Source: Doryteuthis pealeii (lineage: Eukaryota > Mollusca > Cephalopoda > Myopsida > Loliginidae). From it: a stretch of 64,000 nt of DNA. Under the pieces are notes generated by a model that was not told where the DNA came from, made no database searches, and was given only the letters and a program-made list of their open reading frames with translations. Below are positions 35,646-47,948 of this stretch, piece after piece (the stretch's first letter is position 1; each line of letters starts with the position of its first letter). The position numbers were made by a program, and so were the translations under genes. The DNA lies in contig CM042152.1 of the NCBI GenBank assembly GCA_023376005.1, positions 79,575,811 to 79,639,810 on the forward strand, in the 5' to 3' direction.

Positions 35646-36266
35646 GGATAAACCATCCATAATAAAGTCCCTTTTTAACAATGTATATAAATGATGTAAG
35701 TAAAAAAACAAATCAGAAAAATAGTAATTATTCAAAATCTAACTCCACTGCTTATATTACACATACACACACACACATACGTACGTATACTTCATCCAAA
35801 ATATGTTTTCAATGGCATTGCAATAAACATCATTAATAAATATTCAGCTTTAATTTGGCACTGACCCAAAATAATCAAGGAACTAGTGTTTTTAGAGCGG
35901 CAATCAAAGTAATGATTTGACATTTTAGGCATCTGGCCAGCCTACAAAATATTTAAATCACAAATTCATAAACTGGGTTTGCCTAATGAAAAACATGTTT
36001 GTAAAAATCTGACCTTCAAAGTTGAATTTAGTTGCCTCCAATTACCAATTATATTAACTTTGGTGCAGAAAGAACTGAACAGTCTCGCCACAGTAACTAT
36101 ATTCTCACTAGGTCTTTTTTCTATTACACAAATTACTTAAGGACATGTTACACAAGTAGTTCACTTCTAAAATGCATTTGCTTTCTAGATAAATACTCTT
36201 ACTTAGAGCAAAGATTTTCTCCTTCTCCTTTTTCATTTGAATTAGTACATGCTTTACTTTAACATC

Positions 36267-36705
36267 AAGGCCAGTTTAGCTCAGTAGGAAGAGTATCTGA
36301 CTAGGAACCACAAGGTTCCAAGTTCAATACCAGCCCTCACCAACTCAGCGCATGAGTAGCACAGCTTAAATCTTTGCAGTAAAGTGGGAAGCTGATGGTA
36401 AGTGTGGTTCTCCAGCTCAAATACAACAGAAAATTTCCCTAGTCTAGTGCTAGTGAAAAGGAGATAGACTCCCTCACTGTTCAGCTGATACCAACAAGAG
36501 ACCACAAGGTTCTAGGTTTGATAATATCCATCACCAACTCAGCACATGGGTAGCACAGCTTGAATCTGTGCAGTAAAGTGGGGAGCTGATGGTAGGTGTG
36601 GCTCTCCAGCTCAAATGCGAAAGACAATCTCCCTGGTCTAGCGCTAGTGAAAAAAGAATAGGCTGTCTAGCTGATACTGACAATATGCCACTGTCTACTT
36701 TATAT
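36267..36705 (+). repeat. Tandem pair of S1 tRNA-derived SINEs
   Basis: Unit 1 (36267-36490) has an A-box 'tagctcagtaggaagag' and B-box-like 'agttcaataccag', then a body ending 'gctagtgaaaaggagataga'. Unit 2 (36495-36705) lacks the A-box part and starts at 'gaccacaaggttctagg'. It then repeats the body 'gcagtaaagtggggagctga', 'gctctccagctcaaatgcg' and 'agcgctagtgaaaaaag'. It is presumably transcribed by RNA polymerase III when active. The inverted copy is 18120-18535. Confidence 0.85.
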
Positions 36706-36954
36706 ATTACTACTTTAACATCAACAATTTCCTATTCAGAAAAAAACAAACCATCCAATTATTAAAATTTGTTGGTAACTCAAACCCCAAATATTCAACA
36801 TCTTCAGAGGAAAACACAAATCAATATACAATTATTTAATATATGAAATGTTTTATTTTAACATTGTAACAAAAAGGTTTCTGATCCCAAATTAAATTTA
36901 TGCAACAAACACACACAGACATATGAAATGAACATTATTATGAAAGTAGGTATT

Positions 36955-37030
36955 TACCCAACACAAGGTCACAAGTATGGGGCATACACTAGTAATGGAT
37001 CTGCAAGACTAGCTTGCTAACCATTACACT
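36955..37030 (-). repeat. tRNA-like SINE head, family S3
   Basis: Minus-strand 'gtaatggttagcaagctag' with 'cttgcagatccattac'. Counterpart of 17745-17830. Confidence 0.55.
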
Positions 37031-37239
37031 ATGATAGTATACTAATTCATTATGAATGTATATACGAGTAGATTAATTATTTCACTAACCTAAAATTAGC
37101 TGAATGTTTATCTGAAAGTTTCATAGTATAATGTCTGCTATATGATTAGTATTCCCCACTGAATTAAGTGCCTTGACAAAAGAAGTTATGCTGAGAAATA
37201 AATGTTTATGTAAAATAATACTTTTTTTTTTAAAAGATT

Positions 37240-37560
37240 GAAGACTTATTTATGGATACCCAAACCCTCTGTCAAGGGAAAAATGTGACACAAAGTTTTT
37301 TAAAGAGGATTACAGCTGGTTTAATTCAGAGTTTTCCTTCTCCTAGAGTGGGTTACCTTACCAAGGCTAAAGAATACAGTCTGCCTTACTATTTTACCTA
37401 TAGCTGAGAGTAGAACAGGTGGATTCATGCCTTTTCTCAAGGGCATTTGCATGAAGTGAAACACAAACAGCCTCATCCAGGATTTGATTCCATTTCCTAT
37501 GGATGCACTAAGTGCACCTCCAAGAAGTCTAAGTTCCATTTCCTACAACAATGACAGTTC
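37240..37560 (-). repeat. S2 SINE
   Basis: 'ctagagtgggttaccttacc', 'gaatacagtctgccttac', 'ttctcaagggcatttgcatg', 'cctcatccaggatttgat'. Counterpart of 17280-17545. Confidence 0.75.
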
Positions 37561-38449
37561 CACTAAGAAGACTGTGTTGATGTATCTCCATGTGTTAATG
37601 TAGTAACAAATTCATACCAGTACATGACATTAATAGAGAGAGGGGGTAGTACAACTGCAATAAGATGGGATTCCTCAATAATAGAAAGTATTAAAATGCA
37701 ATGGAATTGTTATAAAGACATGTAAACAAATCAAAATTGAAAGATCGGCATATACTAGAATTCTAGTTTATTTTTCTTGGTTATTATGTAATGGTTGTCT
37801 GATGAAACTGGGCTCATTTATTGATTAATCAGTTAAAATAAATTTATAAGAGCCAAATGACGGTTTGTTATGATTTTCTTTCTTATTGAAAGTGTAAATA
37901 TTACTCTGTATATAATTTTTAATTATCTTACTTGAGCTCTCTTAGGGATTTGAAATAATCTGTAGTTAAAAACATTTTTTCTTCAACTTCTACACACAAA
38001 TATAGCATTTAATATGATTGTCTTTTTGCAATGAGAAACTTATTTTTACCTGGATAAAAAGTTGGTAAACATTGGGGTTTTTTTTTTTACAAACAAAACT
38101 ATTATATATATATATGACTAGAAGCGGCTACCCAGCATCACCTGGGTAGATGTTGGTGGATTTTTTTTTTTTTTTTTTTTTACTTTTGAGATTTATAAAT
38201 GTTGGACATTTCTAAGTAGAATTTCAATGCTATTTCTACGTATATTTTGATTTTTAAACATCTTTAAATATAAATCAAACATTCATAATTTTGCACAAAA
38301 AGCAAGAACCATATTTAATATGTATATATATTTACTTTGTCGTTAATTGTTTAATTTTTCGTAGTTTCATCCAAACATACATACACAACCAACTGCCCTT
38401 TATATAGTTATTTACTAAGCATAGATGCAGCACAAAACAGAAGTATGGG

Positions 38450-38526
38450 GGCACCCAGTGAGAATCAAACTCACTAACAATGGTCTGCTAATCTAGCTAG
38501 CTAACCATTACACCACATGAGGTGCC
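38450..38526 (-). repeat. tRNA-like sequence
   Basis: On minus: acceptor-like GGCACC...GGTGCC, 'gtaatggttagc', and a perfect T-arm gtgag-tttgatt-ctcac. The anticodon region (gctagattagc) does not form a normal 5-bp stem with a 7-base loop. A SINE head is therefore more likely than a functional tRNA. Confidence 0.55.
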
Positions 38527-38539
38527 CTCTATATATGTT

Positions 38540-39025
38540 ATAGATGGAAGAAATTGAAATGAATCCGACAATATATGGAAAAGTAATAAATAAAAGTGAA
38601 AATAAGAGATGTGAGAATGATTTATTAATGTTTGAAAAATTGTCATTTAAAATATTTTTATTGTCAAATTTGTATCGAGAATCTTCATGAGGACAATTCA
38701 AATATTGACTGTTGATTTTGGTATGTTTATCAGTGAGACAAGAAAAAGAACATTCAAACATTTTGAATTTTATAATGACAGTATCTTCTTTTCTTTTTTT
38801 TTTTTTTTTTTTTTAACCAGCATTCCTGTTTTGAAATGCTGCATTATGAGAATTTGTTGATATAAAAAAATACATCAACAGTCAATATTTGAATTGTCCT
38901 TATGAAGATTGTAGATACATATTTGATATATATTTTATATGTATCTTAAAATTGAAACCTTTAAATGTAAACAATTTTCAAATATTAAATCATTCTCATG
39001 TCTCTTATGTTTCACTTTTAGTTAT
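38540..39025. repeat. Diverged palindrome of the ~230-bp unit
   Basis: 'aatcttcatgaggacaatt' (38690) faces 'aattgtccttatgaagatt' (38893), around a poly-T centre at 38790-38815. B' carries a third unit (15520-16012), so this copy has one unit fewer. Confidence 0.8.
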
Positions 39026-39031
39026 TACTTT

Positions 39032-39066
39032 AATATATATATATATATATATATTAATATATATAT

Positions 39067-39102
<36 letters not shown>

Positions 39103-39105
39103 AGA
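39032..39105 (+). repeat. (TA)n(CA)n microsatellite
   Basis: It occupies the place where B' has the extra inverted unit. Confidence 0.95.
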
Positions 39106-39613
39106 CAAAATGTCACCCATTGAGCTCTGGGTAGATCATTTTGATGAGGGAAAAGTGAGTTTGCAAAGCAAATTAAATTTTTTTTTAAATAAATATGACC
39201 GGAGAATCTAAAAAAAATAAAGAATTAAAATAAAAACATTAGAATCATTTTGTAAGATTTCTAAGAAAGGTAACTTTTGACCGAATTTAAATTTATTAAG
39301 AGCCAAGATGTTGGCCGGGTTGGCAGTTTGTAAAACTTAACATACAAATCTGTTTCAAAATCTCATATCTCGCTCTCTACTCTCATTGAGAAACTAACAT
39401 ATATAACGAAGTGGTAAGATATACACGAGGAGGGGAAAAGTGACTTTTTTTTACTTAATTGCAAATGACTACTAATTAGAACCAATTAAAATGGAATCTT
39501 TTTCAAACATAACTTAATCCTAGAACTAAGGAATAATTTGGTATGATTTTCGTGTCTTTAAACTAAACAACAAAAAACCCTTTAGAACACAAAGATTGAT
39601 TCACTCAGCTTTA

Positions 39614-39615
<2 letters not shown>

Positions 39616-39647
<32 letters not shown>

Positions 39648-39650
39648 CAC
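39616..39650 (+). repeat. (TG)n microsatellite
   Basis: About 15 TG units. The B' counterpart is 14735-14820. Confidence 0.95.
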
Positions 39651-40184
39651 ATGAATTCTTTTTATGAAACTTAAGAGTTTTAAACAAGCCAGAATATGTC
39701 TCAGTGGAATTATAAGTTGGCTATATTTCTCAATTTTAGTTGGCCAATGATCAGTATCATTAATAGGTCTTCTACATTTGGATAAAAAAAAAAAAGGGAA
39801 GAGATCAAGTTTATTTCAGAACTTTATTTCATACATCTTAATGTTATCCTTGTGCATTTTAACTCATATATTTTGGAACATTAACAAAAAAGATTTATCT
39901 AATAACTCAGTCCATTGTGTAAATTTAGCTAACAAGGTTTTGTTGGCAAACAATATAATTCTTCTTCAAACTATTTTAAACAAAACGTTGCTTGATTTCA
40001 CCTCTGACCTCTGGGGTATGACAAATTTTACAAGGCAAAAAATTAAATGGCTACTGTTAGAATAGGAGAAGACATCATCATATCATGCCAACAACATAGA
40101 TCTCCAGGACTCTTCTTCACCACCCATCCCTATCACTAAAATGTAATGCCATTCTAATGAAGAGGTGGGATGTGACACAAGGTT

Positions 40185-40270
40185 GCAAGTATAGGGTATC
40201 CAGTGGGGATCAAACTCACTATTCAGCAAAACTAGCTTGCTGACCATTACATCACAATGATGTACTCCAC
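40185..40270 (-). repeat. tRNA-like SINE head, family S3
   Basis: On minus: 'gatgtaatggtcagcaagc' and 'gtgagtttgatccccactgg', ahead of 'aaccttgtgtcacatccc'. Confidence 0.6.
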
Positions 40271-40780
40271 ACTCCCAGATGCAGTTTAGTGTCATACCCA
40301 GAAACCCCCCCCCCCTTTTGGGGGGGAAGAGGTCTTACCCCTCTGCAGGGGATACAGTGAGTACAATTTAAGTAGCCAATTGGTAAGAGGTAAATGATGG
40401 TCTGAATAAAAATTATATCTATTAATAATGGAGATTGGGTGTATTTCTGTCTGTAACCAAAATTATGTCACAGGTTACGTCAGAATATTCTTGTGTTATA
40501 TACACTCAAAATTCGAATAAGCAATTTTAAAATTGTTTTTTTACTCTTGCCCTTTTTTTCAGTAACAAGAGGTTAACTAAAAAGTTTACAAATAAATAAA
40601 TACTTACGATTTTGTGGAAAATTTATGTGGAAAATATTCAAAATAATTATTTGATTAATAATTAATAGATGCATGCAACATTTTATTTGAGGGTAACAAA
40701 ACTAAATTTCCGTTTAAAATCGTTTTTTTAATTTTTACTCCTTTAATAAATTTGATGATTATGCTTACTTATGATACAAA

Positions 40781-40880
40781 CACTGAATTTTTAAACTACC
40801 CCACACTTCTAAGGCAAAAACTTTCAAAAATCAATTTTTACATTGCCCAGAGAGTGCTTTTTTTTTTGGGGGGGGGAACA
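40781..40880 (+). other. ~90-bp block absent from the other two A copies
   Basis: 'cactgaatttttaaactacc' to a T9G9 run lies between 'atgatacaaa' and 'aagtttcttaataaattg'. At 505-530 and 13590-13625 only ~25 bp ('gtttttgttttttggag...') fill this gap. It marks the 40-kb copy as a different allele from A/A'. Confidence 0.8.
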
Positions 40881-41394
40881 AAAGTTTCTTAATAAATTGT
40901 AGTGTTTTTATTTATGATCCAGGGAAACAACTAAAGCCGTCTAACCCCTACCTTGTAACCTATCACGTGTAATTCGTTTCTAAGAAACTATTGAAATGTA
41001 TTTACAGTGAGCTTGAAATGATGAGGGAAGAAAAAAGAAAGACACTGTAACGCATACCTATCAGCATCTCTGTATAGATTATCAACTCTGAATCTTATGA
41101 GCAATGCATATATGCTATAGTAAATTAATAGCTATCATTTGATTAATATTGCAATAAAAAAGGAGAAGAAAAAATTCAAATTACTTCAATTACATGCCAC
41201 AGTAGTTACAAGCAGAATAACTAATTGTCTTCATATGAGATTGACTGAAGTTGGAGATGAGGAATTTCAAATGGTAAACACTTTCTACTACATAATCATC
41301 ATGTCACTTTATATATTGAGTTCTCCTAATTCATCATTCATTGATAAAAGTCATGACAAGAATGTTTTAATTTCTTTCTTTCTTGTACACATTC

Positions 41395-41515
41395 AATTTA
41401 CATACAGGCACATGCGCAACTAACATAATAGTGTTGCCAATAGCTGCACAAACAGTTTCCCTGCATCCCCAGTGCTTTGGAGACCTTACTTTTGGGATTA
41501 TACTAATATCTTAGT
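41395..41515 (-). repeat. Mariner-derived end fragment
   Basis: Copy of 1035-1165: 'ggagaccttacttttgggat' on plus. Confidence 0.6.
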
Positions 41516-41519
41516 TTGA

Positions 41520-42035
41520 TTTGTTGGATTTTACGGCATGTCAACCCTTGTTGGATTATTTTATGCCGAAGACATTTTGTTCTATTCATTCTTGATTGGT
41601 TTTCAAATTTTTTTTTTTTTTTAAACTCAATTTTTTTTTTAACAGATTTTTTTAAAACTAACTTTTTCCTATCAAACCATAGATGGACCCTAAAAGATAC
41701 AACTTCAGGTCAGAGTGGACCTGGGAATAATGAAGGGGTACTCCACACTCCCCAGATGTTCAAAATTGGAACTTCACCATCAGATGCACTTTAACTTCAT
41801 ACTCAAGACATCAAAACACTCAACCACTGCCTTCTAGCACATATATGATAAAAAGGGTTGGGGCTTGCCATAAGGCCAATAGGGTTGGGACAATCATATA
41901 CGTGCTTGATGTGACCAGCCAATTGATCGGAGGGGGCCTCTCCGGCAACCCATCTAGCATAAGTATGGGCTAAAGTTGAGGGTTTCATATTATGAACCGT
42001 TTCAACCACCAGGGTTCCATTCTTTATCACAGGTC
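41520..42035 (+). repeat. R1 repeat
   Basis: Copy of 1178-1675 with a slightly different poly-T and a few substitutions. Near full length. Confidence 0.78.
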
Positions 42036-42699
42036 ACCACCCTCATATTTTTTTTAAAAATCTATAAATGATAAATAATGCATCAGAAAAGTTGAAATTT
42101 TTATAATGAATATTCTTTGAGTGACAAAGTATGAAACAAATTTAAATGAACCAAATTCCTGACATGGGGTAACAGATGTTGTTGCTTAGACAAAGCTACA
42201 AATTAGGATTAACAAATCAAGAAAGTGAAATTCAATTTTTTATTATTACTTTTTCATAAAAGATTATTGAATGCCATTTAAGCAAATAATTCTATTTTAA
42301 GCCAAATAGAAAATCAAATTAAAACATTTAAGCAAATAATAAACAAAAAGAATAAACATTTATCTTTACTAAATTTATTATAAATAACTTAGAAAACAAA
42401 AGAAAAAGCAACAGTACATGTCTATTTTCAAACCTTTCTGCTATAATATGATGATAGATTGACCATCTGCTTCAAGTCTTATAGAATATTCAAAGAAACT
42501 AGAAAGTCAAATTTTAAAAAAAAAATGATTTACCTACAACATTATAGGATTTGTCACAAGTATGGAACATTCAGCAAAGATCAAACTCACTTTTCTGTAG
42601 TAATGGATTTGCAAGACTAGCTTGTTAACCATTATCTTACTGAATGTTAAAGGGTGCCCCTAAAGGAGTCTATCTTCTGGGCATCCAAATATTTGGCTA

Positions 42700-43020
42700 T
42701 ACCTCTAAATGTATTCGGAGATGCACTTAGTGTAACAGTTATTGTTCTAAGAAATTGAATCAGCAGCCTGAGTTCAAATCCTGGATGAGACTGTTTACAT
42801 TTCACGTTGCACTAATGTCCTTGAAAAAGGCATGAAACCATCTTTTCTCACCCCTCACCACTTAGAGATAAATAGTAGGGCAGACTGTGTTCTTTAGCTT
42901 TGGTTAGACAAACAGTCTAGGATTAAGAAAATTCTGAATTAAAACCAGCTTTATTTGATTTTTAAAAAATTACCTTGTCACATACTGTCCATGGCAGAGG
43001 GGTTAGATAAATACATACCA
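42700..43020 (+). repeat. S2 SINE
   Basis: Copy of 2340-2660. It contains a duplicated 'ctcacc' (ctcacccctcacc, about 42848-42860), a small difference from copy 1. Confidence 0.75.
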
Positions 43021-43817
43021 CTAAATATCTTCTCAAAGAATGTACCGGTGTAAAACTTCTTTTTTTTTTTTTTAAATCAAAACTTCTAACAAAAATCAAA
43101 AATCTCAACAGAAGACAAAGTGATAATTGTGTGGAATGAAAGGATTTAGAGAGATTATAATTTTATCAAAAGGAATAATTACTTACAATATTCTAATTGT
43201 TTTATAAGATATAAATATAACACAAAGGAAAGTATTCTTAGTAGATATTTTATATCTAAGTTTGAATCTAATCCATGAGTGACTCACTAACCCTCTTCTT
43301 CCTTTCCCCTCAGACCCAATACCAACAGCATCTCTATTACATAACGACACATAGTTCTGACATGGAAATAAATAGTTAGAATTAATTTAAGTACAGCCAT
43401 GTTGTCACTTAATAAGTTGACCTCCATACAACCAAAAGGTCCTACACTGGTCCTAATTTCAGCCATGGGTGTAATGTACCTATAAAACCAACATTGTTAC
43501 TCAAGTGTGTAATATCCGTCACATCAGGAATAACAATCTGTTACTTGTACTTTCTACTGACTAAAAATCTAAAAAAACTATATCTTAGTGTAATGACTGC
43601 CAAGTTAGTAATGCTTTTTAGTCAATGGTTGCTTTCTGCAACATCAATCATGTTGAAAGATCACTTATTAGTCGTAGTAGTCACAAATAGTTGCTACTGA
43701 TTTGGTGGCTATTTTTATTCTCACTCAGTTTTAGTAGAGAGGAGAATAAAGTTCTACTTTCAACCAAGATCAAAGTTTAATATCTATCATATTGCTACTT
43801 TTGGAAGAAAATACATT

Positions 43818-43975
43818 TTTTTTTAAAATAGCACTGATCTAAATTAAGAAACCTATGAATCTATGTATAAAATTAAACAGGAACAATTTTCTATAATTAT
43901 AATTATAGAAAATTGTTCCTGTTTAATTTTATACATAGATTTGTAGGTTTCTTAATTTAGATCAGTGCTATTTAA
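43818..43975. repeat. Palindrome, copy of 3483-3626
   Basis: Same hairpin with a slightly longer centre (ataattataattat). Confidence 0.9.
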
Positions 43976-44389
43976 TTTTTTATTTTTTTCCCAAATAGAA
44001 ATAAATTCTTAGTGGAGAAATAATTATCTTTCCACAAAAAATTTATTTGTATTTGGAAAAAAAAAATCTTTAAATTGTCCAAGACAAAGTATGAAAGGTA
44101 CCCAAGTATTCATTATATCATTCAACAAAAAATTCTATAAAGTATATGTATCATTGCAACTTTTGTTAAAAAGTAAATTTTAAAACGTAGCAGTGATCTA
44201 AATAAAAATAAAAACTTACAAATCTATATGTAAAATTACACAAGAATAATTTTCTATATTTATCTGTCTACTGAGAATTCATTTCTATTTTTACAAAAAT
44301 ATTTTTAAAATAACTGTGATCTAGATAAATAAACTTACAAATTTACATGTAAAATTAAACAGGAATAGTTTTCTATAATTATCTGTCCA

Positions 44390-44545
44390 CTGAGAATTTA
44401 TTTCTATTTAGAAAAATAGAATTTTTAATAGTCCAATTTCAAGAAATTATTTCTATTTAGAAAAATAGAATTTTTAATAGTCCAATTTCAAGAAATTATT
44501 TCTATTTAGAAATAAAGAATTTTTAATAGTCCAATTTCAAGACAA
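44390..44545 (+). repeat. 49-bp tandem repeat, about 3 copies
   Basis: Copy of 4040-4190. Confidence 0.88.
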
Positions 44546-45339
44546 AGTATAAAAGGTACCTTGTATTTTATTATATCATTCTATGCATAGTAACCAATAA
44601 AATGAACAATGAAAAAAACATTGTAGGGATTTTAAGATTTACAAATATGCAAATAGAGAAAACTACTATTAATATTTCTATCATTTTCATTAGCATACAA
44701 TGATTAAAGTCATCCCGCCCCCTCCTGATGAAGTTGTCACCCTAAAATAGGTTATGTAACAATGTCAAATCATATCAATAAACTCTGTTATTGTTTATAT
44801 CAGGGATTTTTAAAGTTTGTAAATTCGGGGGGGGGTGAATAAAAATTTTAGTACGATGAATAAAATCATAACGTTCCACAGACAATAAATTTACTAGTTT
44901 CATAAATCACTTTATAACAGGAAAGAAAAAAAAACCACTGGATCATGTAGACTAATTGCCAGATATCGTAGACCTATCAAAATGCCTGATTAAGTGTGAT
45001 GGCCACTAGTAATGTGTCATTCACATACAACCTCTATTCAAAGGGTCGTTTAAATGAATGAATGATCTGCCTCTGCTGAACAAAATGATCCACTTCTTTT
45101 TGGTGTCGTTAGCAAAAATGTTCATTTCTTTCTGGGTTTTTTTTTTTTTTGTAGTTGCATCTGCCTTAACCGATAATATACCAATTACTATAAATCTCCA
45201 GAGTTCATATCACTTACAATACCAATTCTAACACGACTGGTAAGTCATTTATATTTTTTTGAAACATTAGTCGTTTGAATACCTACACTCATGCTTCAAA
45301 AAAACTCAGAATTTTTATTTTTTTAATCTTTGTATGTAT

Positions 45340-45362
45340 GTGTGTGTGTGTGTGTGTCTCTA

Positions 45363-45405
<43 letters not shown>
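45340..45405 (+). repeat. (TG)n(TA)n microsatellite
   Basis: Longer TG part than at 4980. Confidence 0.97.
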
Positions 45406-45406
<1 letters not shown>

Positions 45407-45567
45407 GATTTTAGACTAAACAACTATAGACAGAGAATCAAATCCATGGATTACAACAAATTAATACTTGCAGAACAACACTTCCACTAAAATAGTCCTG
45501 ATTTTAACAGAGATGCAAAATTTACCATCATAGAATTGAAAAAGATATAAACATAAAAATCGATAAT

Positions 45568-45708
45568 TGGAAGAAGAAGACGAAGAAGACGAAGAAGAAG
45601 AAGAAGACGAAGAAGAAGACGAAGACGAAGACGAAGAAGAAGACGAAGACGAAGAAGAAGACGAAGAAGAAGACGAAGAAGAAGACGAAGAAGAAGAAGA
45701 AAGACAAA
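45568..45708 (+). repeat. (GAAGAC)/(GAA)n tract
   Basis: Regular GAAGAC and GAAGAAGAC units over ~140 bp. The two other copies show only A/G here, with extra A runs. Either allelic turnover or systematic base-call error (GAC read as AA) could explain this. Confidence 0.9.
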
Positions 45709-46519
45709 CTTATAAATCAGTCACTTAGATAAAAAAACTAAATAGTTTACAATGGTTTCATATATTACATTTTGCTTCACAATAAAACCTCAAGCTGATA
45801 TTATTTTATATGGTAGTGTAATAATAAAGACTTTGATGGTGTTATATATCTTTGCCTAAAGAAGAGAAAAATCAATTGAGATTTGCTTCTAAATAAAAAT
45901 GGTGCTTCACTACACTAGAATTGTTCAGAGTAATTTGATAAGGATGAATTTCTGTTGTTTTCTATATTAGGAATCAAACTTCTCTATTTCCAAAGTCTGC
46001 AGTCTCAACTGAATACACTGTACAAATACTTGAGTGATCAAGAGAAAAGTTCAAAGTTCAACAGACAAATCACACTAACAATTTACATATTAACTTGCTA
46101 TAAACAAACACACAAAAACTGATGGGCACTTCAAATAAAACAAAAGAAGATAATATTACAACTTTGATGTTGGATTCAGTTTTTTTTTTCTTTTTTTTTT
46201 TGTCTTCAAGAAAAATCTGGAAATCTACCATTTCCAAAAAGAAAACTAAACCAACCAGTCAATTTAAAAAAAAAAAAGATGATAGAATCAAACAAATGTT
46301 TAATAAACAGCTGTTGCCAAAAATACTGATATAAATAAAAGTTCCGGAAGGTGGTATGGTTTTTTTTTTTGTTTCTTTGTTTTTAATCAAAGAATCAGAT
46401 ATAATTTTACAATGATCAATGCTTTAATAAGAGCAACTAGAAGAAAGCATAAACATCTGGTAACTAACACATTTAACTTTTTATCATTATAAATGGATTT
46501 ATTTGAATTGTTCTTAATA

Positions 46520-46540
46520 GTAGTAGTAGTAGTAGTAGTA

Positions 46541-46583
<43 letters not shown>
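46520..46583 (+). repeat. (TAG)n(TG)n(TA)n microsatellite
   Basis: Three successive motifs, expanded relative to 6220-6275. Confidence 0.96.
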
Positions 46584-46587
<4 letters not shown>

Positions 46588-46897
46588 TCATCCACAGACA
46601 CAGTGTTTCGATGTTTACATATCATCAGAGTGGCTTGACTTTAACAGCTACTTGTAGCGGGGAGCAAAACCCGACCAAGGGCGAAATATCAACTGAATTT
46701 AGTTGCTGTGTTGTTATATCCACTTTTTTTTATTCTCAACCATATTTTGTCAGATTTATTCTATCCTTCACTCATCATATATATATAATATATATATATA
46801 TTATATATATATACACACACACATACACACACACACAAGGGTAATCATAAAAGTAAGGTCTCCAAAGTGTTGGGGCCTTTATAAGTAAAGAGTGCCC

Positions 46898-46905
<8 letters not shown>

Positions 46906-46952
<47 letters not shown>
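46906..46952 (+). repeat. (TG)n microsatellite
   Basis: About 22 TG units, against about 9 at 6603. Confidence 0.96.
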
Positions 46953-46953
<1 letters not shown>

Positions 46954-47254
46954 AAAAACAAACAAGTTAGGGTAGTGAAGACATGAAATAAACATCACTT
47001 GGTAAATGACAGTTTCTTGCAATTTTCAAACCAACTGAATATTTGTTTTTTTTCTTATATCTTGTTGTGTGGTGCATCATGCGAAGGGTCAACCAATTTG
47101 ATTCTAGTTTAGTTTGTGGGGCATAGAGGGAAGGTTGGTTTTCTTTGTGTGGTATTTAAAGGAGGGTGTTCTAAACAATTCTATCAATTCCATGATATGC
47201 TATTTTACTTTATTGTTTCTCAAAATTTTCTAAATCTTCTATCAGCTGTGAAGC

Positions 47255-47482
47255 ATTTTCTCATTTGAATTCAGAGTTTTCATTCTCTTAGACTGGTTAC
47301 CTAACCAAGGTTAAAGAACCTAGTTTGCTCTACTATTTACCCATAGCTGGAGGGAGAATTGGATTCATACCTTTCCCAAGGGTATTAGCACTATGTGAAA
47401 TACAAACAATCTCGTCCAGGATTTGAACTCAAGTCAACAAGTCCATTTCCTACAACTCTAACGATTACACCACGCGACTCCT
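47255..47482 (-). repeat. S2 SINE, complete
   Basis: On minus it starts 'ggagtcgcgtggtgtaatcg' with 'ttagagttgtagg' and a B-box-like 'gagttcaaatcctgg'. It runs through 'gaatccaattctccctcca' and ends near 'ctgaattcaaatgag'. The head is a good tRNA-like match. The left contig's fold-back turn lies inside the equivalent of this element. Confidence 0.8.
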
Positions 47483-47948
47483 TTGTTTATGTTATACTAG
47501 ATAAATATAGTTTAAATATATAATGCAAATTAATGAAAAGAAGCAATTTGAAAGAAGAGAAATGTTGCATGTGATTATATAAATATAGAATCAAAGCAAA
47601 AGTTTAATTTTGTTTTGGCTAATTAATGCTTTTAGCAAATGGTAATGTCATGGGAAATAAAAGAGAGCAATAATCTTTTTTATGAATGTCATGTGACAAT
47701 TAAAAATGAAAACTATTTTATTGTTTATTAGAGAAACAATAATTAATAATATTAAATAATTTCATACCACTTAAGTATCAGAGTGTCATTTATTTAAAAA
47801 AACAATAACTTTATTATAAACATACACCCTGCAAGATAAAATGCTATATTTATATATGTATGCAGGTCTTGGTCTGATGATCACATAGGTAAGAAACAGT
47901 CACCAAGCACCATTGACTGTCTAGGTTACCCTAATTTAGATCTACATA
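47483..47948. other. AT-rich stretch, nothing recognised
   Basis: No gene, SINE or strong inverted repeat is seen. Confidence 0.4.

Larger units (their letters stand above)
34301..47402 (+). repeat. Segment B+A, reference copy
   Basis: This is the uninterrupted copy of the duplicated unit: B (34301-40271) followed by A (40272-47402). Unlike the left contig, it runs on smoothly into unique sequence on both sides. At its right end the S2 SINE of 47255-47482 is complete, whereas the left contig stops part-way through it at the turn. This is the best candidate for the true chromosomal arrangement. Confidence 0.93.

Noticed and set aside
38450..38526. Possible functional tRNA gene
   Set aside because: The acceptor and T stems pair well, but the anticodon arm is abnormal and the same head recurs as part of longer SINE-like sequence.
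1..47402. Programmed inversion or amplification system
   Set aside because: Large inverted repeats flanking a spacer could recombine, but the gap, the garbled turn and the shared alleles favour an assembly explanation, and no recombinase gene is nearby.
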